From assembly GCF_013359935.1 (NCBI RefSeq), contig NZ_JABMCB010000187.1, positions 62,001-126,000 of the forward strand: DNA of 64,000 nt, in the 5' to 3' direction. Below, in pieces: positions 35,310 to 44,774 of the stretch; positions within the stretch are counted from its first letter, which is position 1; each line of letters begins with the position of its first letter. The notes under the pieces are model-generated. The model ran no database searches and was not told the origin of the DNA. It worked only from the letters and a program-made list of their open reading frames with translations. Origin of the DNA: Paenibacillus xylanilyticus (GTDB lineage Bacteria > Bacillota > Bacilli > Paenibacillales > Paenibacillaceae). The position numbers and the translations under genes are program-made.

Positions 35310-35948
35310 ATGAATATCATTATATTTGGAGCGACCGGAAGAACAGGGAGTGAACTGCTGCGGCGTGCGCTAAGTGAGGGGCATACTGTAACCGCATTCG
35401 TCAGGAACCCAACCAAACTTGGCATTTCTCATCCAAACTTAAAAGTTGAGCAAGGAGAAGTTAACCGCTATATCGATATCGATACTGTCTTAAAAAAAGA
35501 AAAAGTTGATGCAGTCTATTCTGTTCTTGGTGCGAAGAGCATGTTCAAAAGGGATATGATTCTAATCGATGCCTTGAAGAACATCATTCAGGCGATGGAG
35601 AAAAGCGACGCAGGTAAGCTGATCCATGTGTCGTTTATTGGTGCTCATCGAGAGGCCGGTAAACTCGGTTTCTTATATAAATACGTGATTCCCAACATCA
35701 TGACCAATTTGCTTCGCGATCACCGGGACAAAGATGCGCTTGTCACCCAAAGCAAGCTCAATTGGATTTTGGTTCAACCGCCTGTGCTCACCATGGGTGA
35801 TTATAATGGAAAGTATGTGCATGAAGCAGAGATTCACCAGGACCCATCCCGCAAGCTGAAGCTGTCACGTGCCAATCTGGCAGATTTTTTGCTTAAGCAG
35901 GGGAATGACAGCACATATGATCGCAAAGCTGTCTTGGTCACTGAATAG
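35310..35948 (+). CDS. NAD(P)-binding protein of the atypical SDR / NmrA-like group
   Basis: 212-aa Rossmann protein. The dinucleotide loop is IIFGATGRTGSELLRRAL, and VRNPTKLG after beta-2 suggests NADPH preference. The YxxxK catalytic pair of classical SDRs is not evident, as in NmrA/BVR-B-like redox sensors or flavin reductases. GTG 35301 opens the frame, but ATG 35310 is better spaced. Sits behind a TetR gene in a drug-efflux context, so a role in detoxification is possible (inference). Confidence 0.82.
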   Translation: MNIIIFGATGRTGSELLRRALSEGHTVTAFVRNPTKLGISHPNLKVEQGEVNRYIDIDTVLKKEKVDAVYSVLGAKSMFKRDMILIDALKNIIQAMEKSDAGKLIHVSFIGAHREAGKLGFLYKYVIPNIMTNLLRDHRDKDALVTQSKLNWILVQPPVLTMGDYNGKYVHEAEIHQDPSRKLKLSRANLADFLLKQGNDSTYDRKAVLVTE

Positions 35949-36052
35949 GGCAACCATTCCGTTATGGGATAGAGCAGGAGATTTGATTGTGTTTGCTCCT
36001 GTTATTCAGTAAAATTATTTTAATTTATATGTTCCCAAAGGAGAGCGGATAC

Positions 36053-37012
36053 GTGCTGGAACTCAGTTTCAATGACCCGGAAAAACTGGTAAGTGTTACC
36101 CATGCCCTGTCAACCCGTTCCCGGATTGACATTCTCCAGCTGTTACAAGTGAGCAAGTTAAATATTATTGAAATTGCCGAGGCGCTGAATCTCCCCATTT
36201 CAACAGTGGCCAATCATATCAAAGTGCTTGAAGCCGCCAATTTAATACACACAGAGATGCTTCCCGCATCCCGGGGAGCCATGAAATTGTGCAGTCGCAA
36301 TTATGATGATATACATATTGTTTTGGATCAGATGAGGCCAGCTTCCAAGCGTGCCACGAATATATATGAGGTCCAGATGCCTATCGGTCATTACAGTGAC
36401 TGTGAGGTGACGCCAACGTGTGGGATGGCCAGCGCAGAGAGCATGATTCTGAAAGAGGATGATCCGGCAAGCTTTTTTCATCCCGAGCATGTAGAGGCTC
36501 AAATTATCTGGTTGAGAGAAGGGTACCTGGAATATTTGCTGCCCATGGATATTCCGTTTGGCGCAACGATTGAATCTTTGGAAGTATCGATGGAAATGTG
36601 TTCTGAAGTGCCTACCTATAACAATGATTGGCCTTCGGATATTTCCGTTTGGGTGAACGGCATCAAGATCGGAATGTGGACAAGCCCAGGAGATCTCGGC
36701 GACAGGCGTGGCAAATTGAACCCGGATTGGTGGTATGACGGTTCCACGCAGTATGGAATCCTCAAGACTTGGCTTGTAGATCAAGCCAGGACTACATTGG
36801 ATATGGAGAAAATCTCGGATATTTCATTGTATGATCTGGATTTGGGCGACAAACCCAAAGTACGCCTGCGTATTGGCGTTGACCCGGATGCCCAACACCA
36901 TGGGGGGATGAATCTGTTCGGAAGTCAGTTCGGTGATCATGGGCAGCATATTGTGATGCGTGTGAAGTACTCGCTGAATCCGGACGTCGAGGTTGGCAAA
37001 GATGGAAAATAA
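36053..37012 (+). CDS. ArsR-type winged-helix regulator with large C-terminal domain
   Basis: 319 aa: residues about 1-85 form an ArsR-like winged helix (LVSVTHALSTRSRIDILQLLQVSKLNIIEIAEALNLPISTVANHIKVLEAANLI), followed by about 230 residues of beta-rich sequence (SVWVNGIKIGMWTSPGDLGDRRG, VRLRIGVDPDAQHHGGMNLFG) that may be a ligand-sensing domain. Much longer than metal-sensing ArsR proteins and without their paired metal-binding cysteines. Start is GTG 36053 after AAAGGAGA. Its end overlaps the start of the AraC gene, coupling two regulators at the head of the arabinose-type glycan locus. Confidence 0.8.
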   Translation: MLELSFNDPEKLVSVTHALSTRSRIDILQLLQVSKLNIIEIAEALNLPISTVANHIKVLEAANLIHTEMLPASRGAMKLCSRNYDDIHIVLDQMRPASKRATNIYEVQMPIGHYSDCEVTPTCGMASAESMILKEDDPASFFHPEHVEAQIIWLREGYLEYLLPMDIPFGATIESLEVSMEMCSEVPTYNNDWPSDISVWVNGIKIGMWTSPGDLGDRRGKLNPDWWYDGSTQYGILKTWLVDQARTTLDMEKISDISLYDLDLGDKPKVRLRIGVDPDAQHHGGMNLFGSQFGDHGQHIVMRVKYSLNPDVEVGKDGK

Positions 37013-37844
37013 GGACATGCCGTTTATCGTCAGCATTGAGCGCTTCAAGCCCCATGCGCTTAAACTGGAGCATGGTGAAGGCTACTTCATGTCACATTCA
37101 CATGCATATGACGAATTGACGTTGATCCTGGAAGGAGAAGGGTACTATAGTTCTCCTGAACAAAACATTAAAGTGTCAGCAGGTGACCTGGTACTCATTC
37201 CTCCAGAGCTTCATCACGGTTATGTGTGCACAGAGTCATGGCAGGGAATTTCGGTCCATTTTTATCATGATCAGCTGCCTGTGCATTGCCGTTATCTCTT
37301 CCATGGGCCTGGACGCGGGCTGGATCGAATCTATAGCACTCATCTTTCCGATGACCAATTGGCTTGGGCAAACATCAGTTTATCCCAGTTGGAAAAGGAG
37401 TGGGGATCTGCCGGGCATGATTCTGTTTCACATCAACTCATGTGTCTCGCAATGGAGACAACACTGCTATTGTTTCAGCGAAGTCATGCATTGGAATCGC
37501 CTTACCCGGCTAATGCGACCGGTCAAGTTATCATTCAGGAAGTGCTGAAAGACATTCATTCCTCTTACCATACCCCGATCACGGTCAGCGAGCTCGCATC
37601 CCGCCACTTTTTGTCTGAAAGTAATCTGCGCAAAAAATTTACGGAAGCTGTAGGTGTTTCCCCGAAACAATACATCATTAACCTTCGCTTAATGGAAGCA
37701 AAACGATTGCTGCAGCAAACCAATAAAGCGATCGAGATAATTTCATCACAAGTGGGATTTACCTCCTCCAGCAGATTTTATGATTATTTTGTCAAATTTA
37801 CCGGTGTAACGCCGCTGGAATGGCGGATGCATAACACGAATTGA
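37002..37844 (+). CDS. AraC family transcriptional regulator
   Basis: 280-aa regulator: N-terminal cupin (HSHAYDELTLILEGEGYYSSPEQNIKVSAGDLVLIPPELHHGY) and C-terminal AraC domain (about 180-280; ITVSELASRHFLSESNLRKKFTEAVGVSPKQYI, IEIISSQVGFTSSSRFYDYFVKFTGVTPLEWR). ATG 37002 overlaps the ArsR-like gene by 11 bases; ATG 37017 is an alternative start. Probably senses a sugar and activates the downstream GH43 and transporter genes. A strong terminator follows. Confidence 0.88.
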   Translation: MENKDMPFIVSIERFKPHALKLEHGEGYFMSHSHAYDELTLILEGEGYYSSPEQNIKVSAGDLVLIPPELHHGYVCTESWQGISVHFYHDQLPVHCRYLFHGPGRGLDRIYSTHLSDDQLAWANISLSQLEKEWGSAGHDSVSHQLMCLAMETTLLLFQRSHALESPYPANATGQVIIQEVLKDIHSSYHTPITVSELASRHFLSESNLRKKFTEAVGVSPKQYIINLRLMEAKRLLQQTNKAIEIISSQVGFTSSSRFYDYFVKFTGVTPLEWRMHNTN

Positions 37845-37857
37845 ATAATCCATCACA

Positions 37858-37882
37858 TAACCGCCCATGGGCGGTTTTTTTT
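37858..37882 (+). terminator. terminator of the regulator pair
   Basis: AACCGCCC / GGGCGGTT hairpin followed by eight T. Confidence 0.9.
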
Positions 37883-37926
37883 CGACCGACGAAATCGATT
37901 GAAGGTTGTCTTTTTTTGAGATCACT

Positions 37927-37940
37927 TTGAAGCGGTTTCA
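37927..37940. promoter_or_regulatory. cre-like site upstream of the cytoplasmic GH43 gene
   Basis: TTGAAGCGGTTTCA, one mismatch to TGNAANCGNNNNCA, 65 bases before the start codon. Confidence 0.5.
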
Positions 37941-38005
37941 TAATTGTGTGTGAACCAACCCTGCCAGATAATAGAAGACAGAACGACTTGAGAGGAGTAG
38001 AAGCA

Positions 38006-38959
38006 ATGTCTGACAAAAGAACCTTTCACAATCCTGTGGCAGCTCAATCTGCCGACCCTTGGGTTTACAGACATACGGATGGCTATTATTACTTCATGCG
38101 AACACGTTCAGATCAGGTAGAGCTCGTTCGATCGGTCCGACTAACGGAAATCGGGGAAGGAGACCGTACAATCATCTGGTCACCCGAGCCTGGCGGTCCT
38201 TACAGCCATCATTTGTGGGCACCTGAGATTCATTTCCTGAATGAAAGATGGTACGTATACTACACGGCCAATGATGGAGGTGGAGATGATACCCGGCGAA
38301 TCTGTGTACTGGAAAATGAAAGCGCGGATCCCTTTGCAGGGGAATGGGTCTGGAAAGGAGCACTGGATACACCAGTGCCCGGTTTGGATGGTACCGTGAT
38401 GAAGCTTAACGACCAGCTTTATTTTCTATATGCAGGCTATGGACATTTTCCCGATTATGGATCGGCCATATATATTATGCGAATGTCTGACCCATCCACC
38501 GTGGCCGGAGATCATGTGCTTCTCTCTGCACCAACCCTAGCCTGGGAAAAGAAAGGCGGTATGGCGATCAACGAGGGACCCGTGACGCTCCACCGAAATG
38601 GACGAATCTTTTTGATATATTCTGCAAGCACAACCTGGTCCGAGGACTACGCTTTGGGTATGTTGACCATGAATGAACAGAGCGATCCGATGCAAGCTTC
38701 ATCATGGAATAAGTCCCCGCAGCCGGTATTCCGCAAATGCCCGGAAAACGGCGTATATGCCACAGGGCACAACAGTTTTACAATGTCCCCGGACGGCTTG
38801 GAGGACTGGATTGTCTACCATGGGCTTCACGCTCCGGGGGCTGACACCAGTTTAAGGGCAACACGCATCCAGCGATTTCAATGGAACACGAATGGTACAC
38901 CTGATTTTGGGGTGCCGGTCAGTGATTACCATGGCCTTCAGAGACCATCCGGAGAGTAA
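38006..38959 (+). CDS. cytoplasmic GH43 family glycoside hydrolase
   Basis: 317-aa five-bladed propeller hydrolase. The three GH43 carboxylates are visible: Asp17 (SADPWVYRHTDGYYY, base), Asp128 (GLDGTV, pKa modulator) and Glu190 (INEGPVTL, acid). There is no signal peptide, so it would act on imported oligosaccharides, probably removing L-arabinofuranosyl residues; the exact linkage cannot be read. Close in sequence to the catalytic half of the secreted GH43 at 44775. ATG 38006 is chosen for AGAGGAG upstream; an in-frame longer start at 37946 lacks one. Confidence 0.88.
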   Translation: MSDKRTFHNPVAAQSADPWVYRHTDGYYYFMRTRSDQVELVRSVRLTEIGEGDRTIIWSPEPGGPYSHHLWAPEIHFLNERWYVYYTANDGGGDDTRRICVLENESADPFAGEWVWKGALDTPVPGLDGTVMKLNDQLYFLYAGYGHFPDYGSAIYIMRMSDPSTVAGDHVLLSAPTLAWEKKGGMAINEGPVTLHRNGRIFLIYSASTTWSEDYALGMLTMNEQSDPMQASSWNKSPQPVFRKCPENGVYATGHNSFTMSPDGLEDWIVYHGLHAPGADTSLRATRIQRFQWNTNGTPDFGVPVSDYHGLQRPSGE

Positions 38960-39189
38960 CGTCGAAGGAGACAGAGCTAATGTATAGATAGGCTTTTAGT
39001 TACAATAATTCCGTAATTAAATTGGACAGAGAAAAGAGGGGATGTGTGAAGTGTAGCTTCGGAACAAACGATTTAGTTGAGATAAACCCTTATATATAGG
39101 TAGTTATACAAATATTTATCGATTAACATCTATATTATGAATAACTGAGTGGATAAAGTATTGAGTGTAATTTATTACAATAAATTAAA
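38960..39189. other. AT-rich intergenic stretch without recognisable content
   Basis: I see no gene, terminator hairpin or repeat here; only the promoter and cre site at its right-hand end (39191-39227) are interpretable. Confidence 0.6.
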
Positions 39190-39190
39190 T

Positions 39191-39204
39191 TGTAAGCGTT
39201 GACA
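39191..39204. promoter_or_regulatory. cre site overlapping the promoter of the second sugar ABC operon
   Basis: TGTAAGCGTTGACA matches TGNAANCGNNNNCA at every fixed position, and its last six bases are the -35 box, so CcpA binding would directly block transcription. Confidence 0.75.
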
Positions 39205-39227
39205 TACAATAATTATGAAACTATACT
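39199..39227 (+). promoter_or_regulatory. sigma-A promoter of the second sugar ABC operon
   Basis: TTGACA, 17-base spacer, TATACT, close to consensus, about 85 bases before the lipoprotein gene. Confidence 0.8.
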
Positions 39228-39315
39228 TTTGATTGAAATACAGAAAATAACAAATCAGCCGATGGATCAGACAGAGGGGAAGAGTGCTTCTCGAATTTGA
39301 AGCGGGGGGATGAAC

Positions 39316-41043
39316 ATGGCTAAATTCACTAAACGGTTTTTTGGCATCTTCATGGTGTCTGTGCTTGTGCTGGGGACTGCGGCTTGCAGCAGCAAAAATG
39401 AAACCGATGAGGCTGGTCAAAAGGAAGAGGTCGCCAAGGTACGGAAAGAAGTCACTTTTACGGATATTAGCCAAAACATCCGCGGCAACGAAACGCCAAC
39501 GCAAGAGCAGCAAGAAGAGGTCAATCAGACGTTGAATGACACCTATCTGGGCGATTTCTTCGATGAGACCATCCCTAATGACTACTCGGCGTATCCCTAC
39601 GAGAAAGATGTCACGTTGGACGTCTGGATGCCAGCTATTGCAGAAATTCCCGACATGAACAATCATGCGGTGCAAAAGCAGGTAGAAGAACTAACCGGCA
39701 TCAAGGTTAATTTCATCACACCGCCCGTTGGGCAGGAGGCAGATGCATTTACCCTCATGATCTCTTCCGGCGAGCTTCCCGATATTATTATCAATCCTGA
39801 GCGTTATCCGGGCGGCCTTGAGGCCGGACTGAATGACGGGGCATATCTGGATCTTACCGAACTTATGGAAACGAATGCGCCCAACTATTCGGCATGGCGG
39901 AACTCCGATGAAACGAGACGCAAAACAACGGTTACGGATAGCGGGAAACTGCTTGGTTTTTACGGAATCGCACCTTACTCCGAATGGACCTGGTTTGGCA
40001 CTCTGATCAAAAAGGAAGCCTTGGATAAGACGGGATTGGAAGTTCCGACAACCATTAACGAATGGCATAACTTCCTGAAAAAGAGCAAAGAAGTCGGATA
40101 TACCGAACCACTGAATTACGGCTCTTCGTATGGTCAGATCTTTACGGGAATTATTAATGGTGCATATGGCGTATGGGACTGGACCTTCCTGGATGAGAAC
40201 GGCAAAGTGGCTTGGGGACCGGCTCAGCCGAAGGCCAAGGAATACCTGACTACCATGCAGCAATGGAATAAGGAGGGTTTGCTTAATCGGGATTGGGCAA
40301 CCGCTGACTTCAACCAGAGAATGGCAAGCGCCATCTCGGACAAGACGGCAATCATGATGGACTCTCCGGATACCATGTTTAGTTACTGGAAACAGCAGAA
40401 CGACATCGATTTTGTCGGAGCACTTAACCCTGTTCTGAATAAAGGGGACCAGTCCGCAACCACATACAAAAACTTCAAGCGAACTGGAACCACCGCAGCG
40501 ATTACAACCCAATGTGAAGATGTCGAAGCAGCAATGGCCTGGCTTGATTTTAACTACAGCAAAAAAGGCTGGGAAATTCTCAACTATGGTGAATACGGAA
40601 CGGTACACCTGATCGATAAAAATGGCAAACCCTATTTCCATGAAGACAGCTACATTTACAAAGACCCGGAAGGTCAGCCTGTGGCGACAACGTTGTTGAA
40701 GTACCGCATGCATTCCTGGCCATCCATTCGTGACGAGCACAATTCCAATCCATTGATTGTTGCGAAAGGAAGTTATTCCGGTGACATCCGGAAGGAGTGG
40801 ACGGAAAAAATGGACACCAGCATGGCCATGCCTCCAATTACGTTTACTCAGGAAGAGGCTTCACGAGAGGCAGAGCTCGGGAATCAATTGTCAACACTTC
40901 GGGGAGAGTACTTTGCCAAAATTATTATGGGGGAACTCCCGGTGGATGCCTATGACAAGTTCCTGAGCGATGCGGAAAAGATGGGATTGAAAGAATTCCT
41001 CAGCATCCATCAGGCTGCACTGGATCGGTACAACCAAAGGTAG
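39316..41043 (+). CDS. extracellular solute-binding lipoprotein of a carbohydrate ABC importer
   Basis: 575-aa LplA-type binding lipoprotein: KFTKRF n-region, hydrophobic stretch, lipobox GTAACSS, acidic linker, then the long binding domain. It captures an oligosaccharide outside the cell and delivers it to the permeases downstream. GGGGGG (39304-39309) abuts ATG 39310 and is properly spaced for ATG 39316. Expressed from a cre-controlled promoter. Context (GH43, GH2) suggests arabino-oligosaccharides (inference). Confidence 0.92.
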   Translation: MAKFTKRFFGIFMVSVLVLGTAACSSKNETDEAGQKEEVAKVRKEVTFTDISQNIRGNETPTQEQQEEVNQTLNDTYLGDFFDETIPNDYSAYPYEKDVTLDVWMPAIAEIPDMNNHAVQKQVEELTGIKVNFITPPVGQEADAFTLMISSGELPDIIINPERYPGGLEAGLNDGAYLDLTELMETNAPNYSAWRNSDETRRKTTVTDSGKLLGFYGIAPYSEWTWFGTLIKKEALDKTGLEVPTTINEWHNFLKKSKEVGYTEPLNYGSSYGQIFTGIINGAYGVWDWTFLDENGKVAWGPAQPKAKEYLTTMQQWNKEGLLNRDWATADFNQRMASAISDKTAIMMDSPDTMFSYWKQQNDIDFVGALNPVLNKGDQSATTYKNFKRTGTTAAITTQCEDVEAAMAWLDFNYSKKGWEILNYGEYGTVHLIDKNGKPYFHEDSYIYKDPEGQPVATTLLKYRMHSWPSIRDEHNSNPLIVAKGSYSGDIRKEWTEKMDTSMAMPPITFTQEEASREAELGNQLSTLRGEYFAKIIMGELPVDAYDKFLSDAEKMGLKEFLSIHQAALDRYNQR

Positions 41044-41090
41044 TCAGTAAATTCTGAATGGTGAGGAGTTAGAAACGAGGTGCTTATGAG

Positions 41091-42062
41091 TTGCTGACTT
41101 TACGAAAAAATAGGGAATTGCAGAGTGGAATGATGACCCCCAAACGCAAAAATACCAGTCATGTCATTAAAAAAGATTTCAAAAAGAACTGGTTTGCCTA
41201 TTTGCTGGCGATCCCGGTAATCGCCTGGTTTCTCGTCTTCTGTTACGGACCGATGTGGGGTGTGCTTATTGCATTCAAAGACTTCAAGCCGCTGCTTGGG
41301 TTCGCAGACAGTGAATGGGTTGGACTGAAGCATTTCATTGAATTTTTTCAGGGACCTTATTTCTGGAGAGTTGTTAAGAATACGCTTTTGTTAAATCTAT
41401 GGGGAATCGTTTTTGGCTTCACCGCACCGATCATCCTGGCGTTGATGCTGAATGAAGCACGTAACAGCAGGTTCAAAAAAGTGGTTCAGACGGTAACTTA
41501 CATGCCTCACTTCATTTCACTCGTCGTGGTATGCGGCATGATTCATATCTTCACTGCGGACGAAGGCATCATTACACAGATTCTGCAGTTTATTACAGGC
41601 AAGGAATACAGTTCGCTGCTTGGTTACTCGTCCATGTTCCGCCCGATATATACCTTTTCGGGCATTTGGCAGAGCATCGGCTGGGAGAGCATTATTTATC
41701 TGGCAGCCATGAGTTCGATTGATCCTGCTCTATACGAGGCTGCCGACATTGATGGGGTGGGAAGAATCAAAAAGATGTGGCATATCACCTTGCCCCAGAT
41801 CAGTCCGGTGATTGTCATCCTGTTTATCTTCGCCATCGGCGGCCTGATGGCATCCGGTTATGAGAAAATCATCCTTTTGTATAACCCGCTGACCTATGAT
41901 ACTGCAGATGTTATCGCTTCCTATGTGTATCGACGAGGTCTGAGGGAAGCAAGTTTGAGTTACTCGACCGCAGTCGGGCTGTTAAGCGCAATAATCAATT
42001 TTGCTTTGCTCTGGGCTACAAACCGCATTGCAAAGCGAAACTCCGATGTCAGCCTGTGGTAG
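41091..42062 (+). CDS. carbohydrate ABC transporter permease (LplB-like)
   Basis: 323-aa permease with six predicted helices; EAA loop LYEAADIDGVGRIKKMWHITLPQ. Start could be TTG 41091 (GAGGTG upstream) or ATG 41130 (MMTPKRKN, weak ribosome site); the shorter form would resemble most family members. Partner of the next gene. Confidence 0.9.
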   Translation: MLTLRKNRELQSGMMTPKRKNTSHVIKKDFKKNWFAYLLAIPVIAWFLVFCYGPMWGVLIAFKDFKPLLGFADSEWVGLKHFIEFFQGPYFWRVVKNTLLLNLWGIVFGFTAPIILALMLNEARNSRFKKVVQTVTYMPHFISLVVVCGMIHIFTADEGIITQILQFITGKEYSSLLGYSSMFRPIYTFSGIWQSIGWESIIYLAAMSSIDPALYEAADIDGVGRIKKMWHITLPQISPVIVILFIFAIGGLMASGYEKIILLYNPLTYDTADVIASYVYRRGLREASLSYSTAVGLLSAIINFALLWATNRIAKRNSDVSLW

Positions 42063-42080
42063 GGAGGAGATGAATCAAAA

Positions 42081-42983
42081 ATGATTGTTCACAAAACGTG
42101 GGGAAACCGGGTTTTCGACATCGTAAATTATACGCTGTTATCCTTGCTGACGATGGCCTGTCTCTATCCCATTTTGCATATAGTGTTTGCATCGTTCAGC
42201 GATCCGGCCCAGCTCGTGGCACACAAAGGGCTATTGCTTAGACCGCTGGGCTTCACTTTGGATGGATACAAGCTGATTTTTAAAGATAACAGTCTATTGA
42301 TCGGGTATCGCAATACACTGATTTACGTGGGACTAGGTACGCTGGTTAACATGCTTATGACGATCATGGGGGCCTTTGTACTGTCCAGACGTGATTTATA
42401 TTTTAAAAATGCCATTATGATCGTCATTACCATCACGATGTTTTTCGGTGGAGGACTTATACCCTGGTTCCTGTTAATGAAGGATATCGGATTGTTCAAC
42501 AATCTGTGGGCCATGATTTTGCCTACGGCATTGAGTACATGGAACATCATCATTTTGCGGACGGGATTTCAGGCCATTCCACTCGAACTGGAAGAGGCAG
42601 CGACAATCGATGGAGCCAGTCAGGCACGCATATTGATGTATGTCATCCTGCCGCTATCGAAAGCGACCCTGGCTGTTATTTTCCTGTATTATCTCGTTGG
42701 CAACTGGAACTCCTGGTTTAACGCCATGGTTCTTTTGCAGGATCGGGACAAATTCCCGCTCCAGCTTCTGATGAAAGAGATCCTGGTGGCCAACGACTCG
42801 AGCGCAACAACGATGGGCAGTGCAGGTGGTGTCGTGATTGACAGTGCGGGCAGTTCGACGGCTTATCGTGAGTTGGTCAAATACTGTACCATTGTCGTTT
42901 CCACCATTCCGATCCTGATGGTTTATCCTTTCTTGCAAAAGTATTTTGTAAAAGGCGTTTATGTCGGTTCAATAAAAGGTTAA
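42081..42983 (+). CDS. carbohydrate ABC transporter permease (LplC/YtcP-like)
   Basis: 300-aa permease, six predicted helices, EAA-type loop LELEEAATIDGASQARILMYVILPLSKA and the usual C terminus VKGVYVGSIKG. Ribosome site GGGAGGAGA. No ATPase is encoded in the operon, so a shared MsmX-type ATPase is expected to drive import. Confidence 0.92.
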   Translation: MIVHKTWGNRVFDIVNYTLLSLLTMACLYPILHIVFASFSDPAQLVAHKGLLLRPLGFTLDGYKLIFKDNSLLIGYRNTLIYVGLGTLVNMLMTIMGAFVLSRRDLYFKNAIMIVITITMFFGGGLIPWFLLMKDIGLFNNLWAMILPTALSTWNIIILRTGFQAIPLELEEAATIDGASQARILMYVILPLSKATLAVIFLYYLVGNWNSWFNAMVLLQDRDKFPLQLLMKEILVANDSSATTMGSAGGVVIDSAGSSTAYRELVKYCTIVVSTIPILMVYPFLQKYFVKGVYVGSIKG

Positions 42984-42999
42984 AAGGAGAGATTCTATC

Positions 43000-44754
43000 A
43001 TGAATGCAAAGAATGAAATGGCTGCACCCCGTCCGGAATATCCGAGACCGCAATTTGTGCGCGAAGAGTGGATCAATCTGAATGGTTCCTGGCAATTCGA
43101 GATTGATCACGGCCAAAGTGGAAGAGAACGCGGGTATGATCAATCCGGACACCAGCTTACCGGAACAATTACTGTGCCATTCTGTCCGGAGAGCAAGCTG
43201 TCAGGTGTGCAATATACCGATTTTATGGCTGCTGTTTGGTATAAACGGGAGTTTCAAGTTCCAAAGGCTTGGGAAAATGATCGGATTCTGCTTCATTTTG
43301 GCGCTGTTGATTATGAAGCCGAGATCTGGATTAACGGAACCTCGGTTGGCAGACATCGGGGGGGATATACGTCGTTTCATTTTGATATTACAGACTATGT
43401 ATCGGCAGGTACGAATGTAGTTGCCGTATGCGCGGAAGACGACCCGCGTTCGGGACGGCAGCCTCGTGGAAAACAAAGCGAAAGATATCACTCCCATGGC
43501 TGTGATTACACCCGTACTACAGGCATATGGCAGACGGTATGGCTGGAGCGGGTGCCTCAAGTCTACCTGTCCGAAATGAAGGTGGTAGCCGATCCGGACA
43601 ATCGGTGTGCTCATCTGGAGATCAGGCTTGGTGGAAATACCGCTGGAGAGAAATTGACCGCGATTGCACGATATGAAGGGAAGGAAGTTGGAGAAGCTGC
43701 TGCGTTCATTCATGGGCCTTCCGTTAATCTTATGATTCCGTTATCCGAGATCCATTTATGGGAGCCGGGCCTTGCCAAGTTATATGATCTGGAGTTGAAA
43801 CTGCATAAACAGGATCAGGCAATAGATCAAGTTACATCGTATTTTGGACTGCGTACCGTCAAATTGGATGGCATGGCGTTCCGGATCAATGGAAAGTCCG
43901 TTTTTCAACGGCTTGTATTGGATCAGGGCTTTTATCCAGAAGGCATCTATACCGCTCCCAGCGATGACGATCTGCGCAAAGATATCGAAATCTCCATGGC
44001 ACTGGGTTTTAACGGGGCAAGACTGCATGAAAAAATATTCGAGCCGCGCTTTCTGTACTGGGCTGACCGGCTTGGATATCTGGTGTGGGGTGAACATGCC
44101 AACTGGGGACTGGATATCACGACAACCGAGAGTCTAGCCCGGTTTCTGCCGGAATGGATTGAGGGTATGGAACGCGACTTCAATCACCCTGCGCTTATCG
44201 GCTGGTGCCCGTTTAATGAAACGTGGGATCGGGACGGGGCCAAGCAGGATAATGATGTTCTGCGCATCGTCTATGAAATGACGAAACGTATGGATCCGAC
44301 ACGTCCGGTCATTGACACCAGCGGTAACTTTCATGTCGTGACCGATATTTTCGATCTGCATGATTATGATCAGAATCCCGAAACGTTCCGGGCCAGATAT
44401 GAACCGATGAAAAGCGGCGGGGAAGTGTACAATACGTTTCCGGATAGACAAACGTACGCTGGGCAGCCCTATTTCATCAGTGAATATGGAGGAATATGGT
44501 GGAACCCGGATCAAAAAGATGACAAAGCGTGGGGTTACGGCGACAGGCCGACATCCGAAGATGCGTTTATTGCCCGATATGAGGGATTGACCAATGTATT
44601 GCTTGACCATCCAATGATGTTCGGATTTTGTTATACCCAATTGTATGACGTGGAACAGGAAGTGAACGGGCTGTACACCTATGACAGACGTGCCAAGTTC
44701 GACTCGGAGATCATTCGCCGTATCAATTCGCGGAAGGCTGCAATAGAAGATTGA
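43000..44754 (+). CDS. GH2 family glycoside hydrolase
   Basis: 584-aa cytoplasmic hydrolase of the beta-galactosidase/beta-glucuronidase clan. Order: sugar-binding jelly roll (about 20-170; VWYKREF, EIWINGTSVGRHRGGYTSFHFDIT), immunoglobulin-like domain (about 180-280) and TIM barrel (about 285-580). Acid/base Glu407 in PFNETW; nucleophile probably Glu495 in ISEYGG. Shorter than LacZ, more like the compact GH2 enzymes of Paenibacillus. Substrate not determinable (beta-galactoside, arabinopyranoside or similar). Starts 16 bases after the permease gene, so it belongs to the transporter operon. Confidence 0.9.
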   Translation: MNAKNEMAAPRPEYPRPQFVREEWINLNGSWQFEIDHGQSGRERGYDQSGHQLTGTITVPFCPESKLSGVQYTDFMAAVWYKREFQVPKAWENDRILLHFGAVDYEAEIWINGTSVGRHRGGYTSFHFDITDYVSAGTNVVAVCAEDDPRSGRQPRGKQSERYHSHGCDYTRTTGIWQTVWLERVPQVYLSEMKVVADPDNRCAHLEIRLGGNTAGEKLTAIARYEGKEVGEAAAFIHGPSVNLMIPLSEIHLWEPGLAKLYDLELKLHKQDQAIDQVTSYFGLRTVKLDGMAFRINGKSVFQRLVLDQGFYPEGIYTAPSDDDLRKDIEISMALGFNGARLHEKIFEPRFLYWADRLGYLVWGEHANWGLDITTTESLARFLPEWIEGMERDFNHPALIGWCPFNETWDRDGAKQDNDVLRIVYEMTKRMDPTRPVIDTSGNFHVVTDIFDLHDYDQNPETFRARYEPMKSGGEVYNTFPDRQTYAGQPYFISEYGGIWWNPDQKDDKAWGYGDRPTSEDAFIARYEGLTNVLLDHPMMFGFCYTQLYDVEQEVNGLYTYDRRAKFDSEIIRRINSRKAAIED

Positions 44755-44774
44755 AGAAAGGTCGGTGAGTGATA

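Noticed and set aside
39691-40740. 349-aa open frame on the minus strand inside the second solute-binding lipoprotein gene
   Set aside because: Cysteine- and arginine-rich translation with no motif or ribosome site; antisense shadow of a well-supported gene.
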